NCBI GenBank assembly: GCA_021405325.1
Contig: QWII01000066.1
Location: 1-52,672, forward strand
Length of the DNA stretch: 52,672 nt
Origin: Caldilinea sp. CFX5
GTDB taxonomy: Bacteria; Chloroflexota; Anaerolineae; Caldilineales; Caldilineaceae
Reading direction: 5' to 3'
Shown here: one piece after another, positions 50,265-52,672 of the stretch
How the letters are laid out: the number at the start of each line of letters is the position of its first letter
Numbering within the stretch: the stretch's first letter is position 1
Notes under the pieces: model-generated
Told to the model about the DNA's origin: nothing
Seen by the model: only the letters and a program-made list of their open reading frames with translations
Database searches by the model: none
Program-made: the position numbers and the translations under genes

Positions 50265-52672
50265 TTAGCGTAACGCGTCCGTCAAAGCATCCCGACTGAG
50301 GGTCGGCTGTAAGGCGATGGCTTCCTCAAGTTTTGCCAGAGCAGTTTCAAGTCGACCGGCACGCGCGGCGCTGCGGCTGGCAAAGAGCAACGCTTGGACT
50401 GTGTTATTTAAAATGCTACGGGCCAAGGGATCGGGTTCAATGTGTAGCGCAGGATCCAGCGCCACTGCGGCGGCGAAGTGAGCAACAGCTTCGGTGATAG
50501 CCCCGCTCCGTGCCAATGCCTGTCCTCTGTCCACTAATCCTAATGCTTGCGCCTGCACCATGAGCGGGGCAAGCATTAGTTGTCCTGGCAACTCGGTATG
50601 GTCGTCAATTCCCAATTGGTACCGTTCTTGCATCATTAAGATAGGCGCCGGTCGTAAGATACGCTGTACAGCCCGTAATACTAAGCGCTCTGGCCTATCC
50701 CACAGACATATACTACGGTCTTGGCTACCGGAGACGATACGTTGCCCGTCTGGGCTAAAGGCCACTGACCAAACCCCTGCTGTATGGCCGTCAAATTGCG
50801 CTAGTTGTTGCCCATTCTGTGCATTCCACAACCGCACACTACGATCATCACTAGCGGAGACAATACGTTGACTATCCGAGCTGAATGCCACTGACCGTAC
50901 TGCCGCGGTATGGCCATTAAGCTGCGCTAATTGTTTCCCAGTTTGTACATCCCATAATCTTATCGTGCGATCTGAACTACCAGAAACAATATGTCGCCCA
51001 TCTGGGCTAAAGGCTATTGCTAAAACCGCTTCTGTATGCTCGTTGAATTGCGCCAGTTGCTGCCCAGTCGCTGTATCCCACAGACGTATACTATGGTCAT
51101 TACTGCCGGAAATAACTTGCTGGCCATCTGGACTAAAGGCCACGGCTTGCACATAATCGGTGTGGCCTTTAAATGGAGGGCCAGCCGGCCTCCGGGTTCG
51201 TAGATCCCACAATCTTATGGTATGATCTGCGCTACCAGAGACGATTTGTTGACCATTCGGGCTAAACGCTACCGACAAAATGGAATTCTCATGACCGAGG
51301 AGTTGGGCCAGTGGCGCCCCGGTTTGCCCATCCCATAGGCGTAGGGTACGGTCGGCACTGCCGGAAACAATGCGCTGACCATCCGGACTGAACGCTACAG
51401 CCAAAACAGCAGCACTATGACGATCCAATTGAGCCAGTGGCATCCCAGTCTCAACATCCCACAAGCGTAAGCTCCAGTCACTACTGCCGGAAACAATGCG
51501 CTGACCATCCGGACTGAACGCTACAGAGAGCACATAATCGGTGTGCGCGTTATGGGTAAACAGTGGCTCCGGTCTCTGGACCTCCCATAGACGGATGCTG
51601 TGGTCTGCCCCCCCCGAAACCACCTGATGTCCATCGGGACTAAACGCTACGGCAAATATAGAATCGCTGTGACCGTCAAGTTGCGCCAGTAAGGATCCAG
51701 TCTGTACATCCCACAACCGTAGAGTGCGATCATCACCGGCAGAAACAACGCGCTGACTATCGGGACTGAATGCTACAGAGCGCACATAATCGGTGTGCCC
51801 ATCGAATTGCGCCACCACTCCTTTACTTTGGGTGTCCCACACGCGCACAGTACGATCGGCGCTTCCCGAAACGATCCGACCGCCATTGGGACTGAATGCC
51901 ACAGCTAACACATAATCTGTATGCTCACTGAATTGCGCCATCTGTTTCTGGGTCTGTACATCCCACAAACGTATACTCCGATCTAGGCTACCGGAGACAA
52001 TCTGTCGCCCGTCTGGGCTGAAGGCTACAGCCAAAACAGCGCCCGTGTGACCATCGAATTGCGCCAGTTTCTTTCCCGTTTGCACATCCCATAACCGTAT
52101 ACTTTGATCGGTGCCGCCGGAAACAACCTGTCGCCCATCTGGGCTGAAGGCTACAGCCAAAACAGCGTCCGTGTGACCATCGAATTGCGCCAGTTTCTTT
52201 CCCGTTTGCGCGTCCCATAGCCATATCTGTCGATCATCGCTGCCAGATACAATATATCGTCCAGATGGACTAAAGGCAACCGAACGCACTGTGGCAGTAT
52301 GGCCAACGAGAATCTTCAGGGGCGCCCCAGTCGCTGTGTCCCATAGATGTATGCTGTAGTCATTGCCACCAGAGGCAATTTGCCGCCCGTCTGGACTAAA
52401 AGCTACAGCCAATACCGCTCCGACATAGTCAGTGAGCGGCGCTACTTCCCGGGTGGTTTGTACATCCCACAACCGTATACTTTGATCTGCACTGCCAGCA
52501 ACAATCTGTTGTCCATTTGGGCTGAACGCCACCGCTAAAACTGCCTCTGTGTAGTGATGAATTAAGGCCAGTTCCTTTTTTGTTCGCACATCCCATATAC
52601 GTATGCTATGGTCATCACTGCCGGAAACGATGCGCTGACCATCGGGGCTGAAGGCGACGGCTCTTACGGCCT
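50265..52672 (-). CDS. WD40-repeat protein (5' end beyond window)
   Basis: The frame is open to the right edge, so the N-terminal part is missing. The visible part (about 800 residues) holds sixteen WD40 repeats of about 42 residues with the signature VAFSPDGQRIVSGSDDRTIRLWD, enough for two beta-propellers. After the repeats comes a C-terminal helical segment with TPR-like pairs (AVAHFAAAVALDPALHIEP, RLETALAKLEEAIALQP). Such long WD40 proteins in Chloroflexota are often fused upstream to a caspase/CHAT, NB-ARC or kinase module, which is outside the window. Neighbouring repeats are nearly identical at the DNA level, which points to recent internal duplication. Confidence 0.93.
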   Translation of the reverse strand, partial: AVRAVAFSPDGQRIVSGSDDHSIRIWDVRTKKELALIHHYTEAVLAVAFSPNGQQIVAGSADQSIRLWDVQTTREVAPLTDYVGAVLAVAFSPDGRQIASGGNDYSIHLWDTATGAPLKILVGHTATVRSVAFSPSGRYIVSGSDDRQIWLWDAQTGKKLAQFDGHTDAVLAVAFSPDGRQVVSGGTDQSIRLWDVQTGKKLAQFDGHTGAVLAVAFSPDGRQIVSGSLDRSIRLWDVQTQKQMAQFSEHTDYVLAVAFSPNGGRIVSGSADRTVRVWDTQSKGVVAQFDGHTDYVRSVAFSPDSQRVVSAGDDRTLRLWDVQTGSLLAQLDGHSDSIFAVAFSPDGHQVVSGGADHSIRLWEVQRPEPLFTHNAHTDYVLSVAFSPDGQRIVSGSSDWSLRLWDVETGMPLAQLDRHSAAVLAVAFSPDGQRIVSGSADRTLRLWDGQTGAPLAQLLGHENSILSVAFSPNGQQIVSGSADHTIRLWDLRTRRPAGPPFKGHTDYVQAVAFSPDGQQVISGSNDHSIRLWDTATGQQLAQFNEHTEAVLAIAFSPDGRHIVSGSSDRTIRLWDVQTGKQLAQLNGHTAAVRSVAFSSDSQRIVSASDDRSVRLWNAQNGQQLAQFDGHTAGVWSVAFSPDGQRIVSGSQDRSICLWDRPERLVLRAVQRILRPAPILMMQERYQLGIDDHTELPGQLMLAPLMVQAQALGLVDRGQALARSGAITEAVAHFAAAVALDPALHIEPDPLARSILNNTVQALLFASRSAARAGRLETALAKLEEAIALQPTLSRDALTDALR

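Noticed and set aside
50265..52672. Regular DNA repeats suggesting a CRISPR array
   Set aside because: The period is about 126 bp, the repeats are translated WD40 units, and there is no repeat-spacer alternation.
1..52672. tRNA and rRNA genes
   Set aside because: I looked for cloverleaf-like arms and CCA-adjacent T-loops (GGTTCGAATC-type) in the intergenic stretches and recognised none. A covariance-model search would be needed to be certain.

Overview
The window looks like chromosomal DNA from a Chloroflexota bacterium, probably Anaerolineae or Caldilineae. This is inferred from the gene mix: peptide ABC transporters, PhyH dioxygenases, Gfo/Idh/MocA enzymes, Uma2 and DUF433 proteins, STAND regulators, long WD40 proteins, Thr/Pro-rich surface linkers and GT-C membrane glycosyltransferases. 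Shine-Dalgarno sites are good but not universal. No rRNA, tRNA, CRISPR array or recognisable transposase was seen.

Layout. 1-9148 (+): peptide/nickel-type ABC transporter (binding protein, two permeases, one ATPase), a PhyH-type dioxygenase and a large unknown protein. 9149-10306 (+): a long untranslated leader and a phosphatidylcholine-synthase-like gene. 10408-21551 (mostly -): GH43 enzyme, metallo-hydrolase, flavin-dependent oxidoreductase, a decayed CHAT-protease fragment, a BrnT-type toxin pair, two Gfo/Idh/MocA oxidoreductases, a PP2C phosphatase overlapping a vWA protein, an HNH nuclease and a membrane protein. 21617-23419: a Tat-exported clan-A glycoside hydrolase (-) diverging from a SelW/Rdx-type selenoprotein (+) whose selenocysteine is an in-frame UGA. 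23535-29589 (-): Nif3, DUF951, a PIG-L deacetylase and two large multi-pass glycosyltransferases. 29840-41392 (+): PIN-TRAM protein, cysS, Uma2, rlmB, two GNATs, a Sak4-like ATPase, a membrane-anchored protein kinase and an ABC-F ATPase. 41393-52672: decayed beta-helix gene, STAND/XRE regulator, secreted arabinofuranosidase-like enzyme, a patch of small accessory genes (two DUF433, aspartic protease, small unknowns, a duplicated gene tail) and a WD40 protein running off the right edge.

Two things stand out. First, 23147-23419 reads as one 90-residue selenoprotein with a C-x-x-U redox motif, a Shine-Dalgarno site before its ATG and a SECIS-like hairpin just after the UGA. Second, gene boundaries are studded with long, mostly perfect inverted repeats (stems of about 10-32 bp). 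Many have arms built from short repeated words, and they fall into subfamilies that share arm or loop sequence. Words of the same family also occur inside the coding sequence of the glycosyltransferase at 25550-27463, where three palindromes encode extra-membrane loops. This resembles the protein-invading palindromic elements known from Rickettsia.

Functionally the region combines uptake and breakdown of plant-type glycans (GH43, arabinofuranosidase-like, clan-A hydrolase, ABC importer, Gfo/Idh/MocA enzymes), envelope glycan and lipid synthesis, and phospho-signalling. The signalling genes are a vWA-PP2C pair with a candidate kinase partner 18 kb away.
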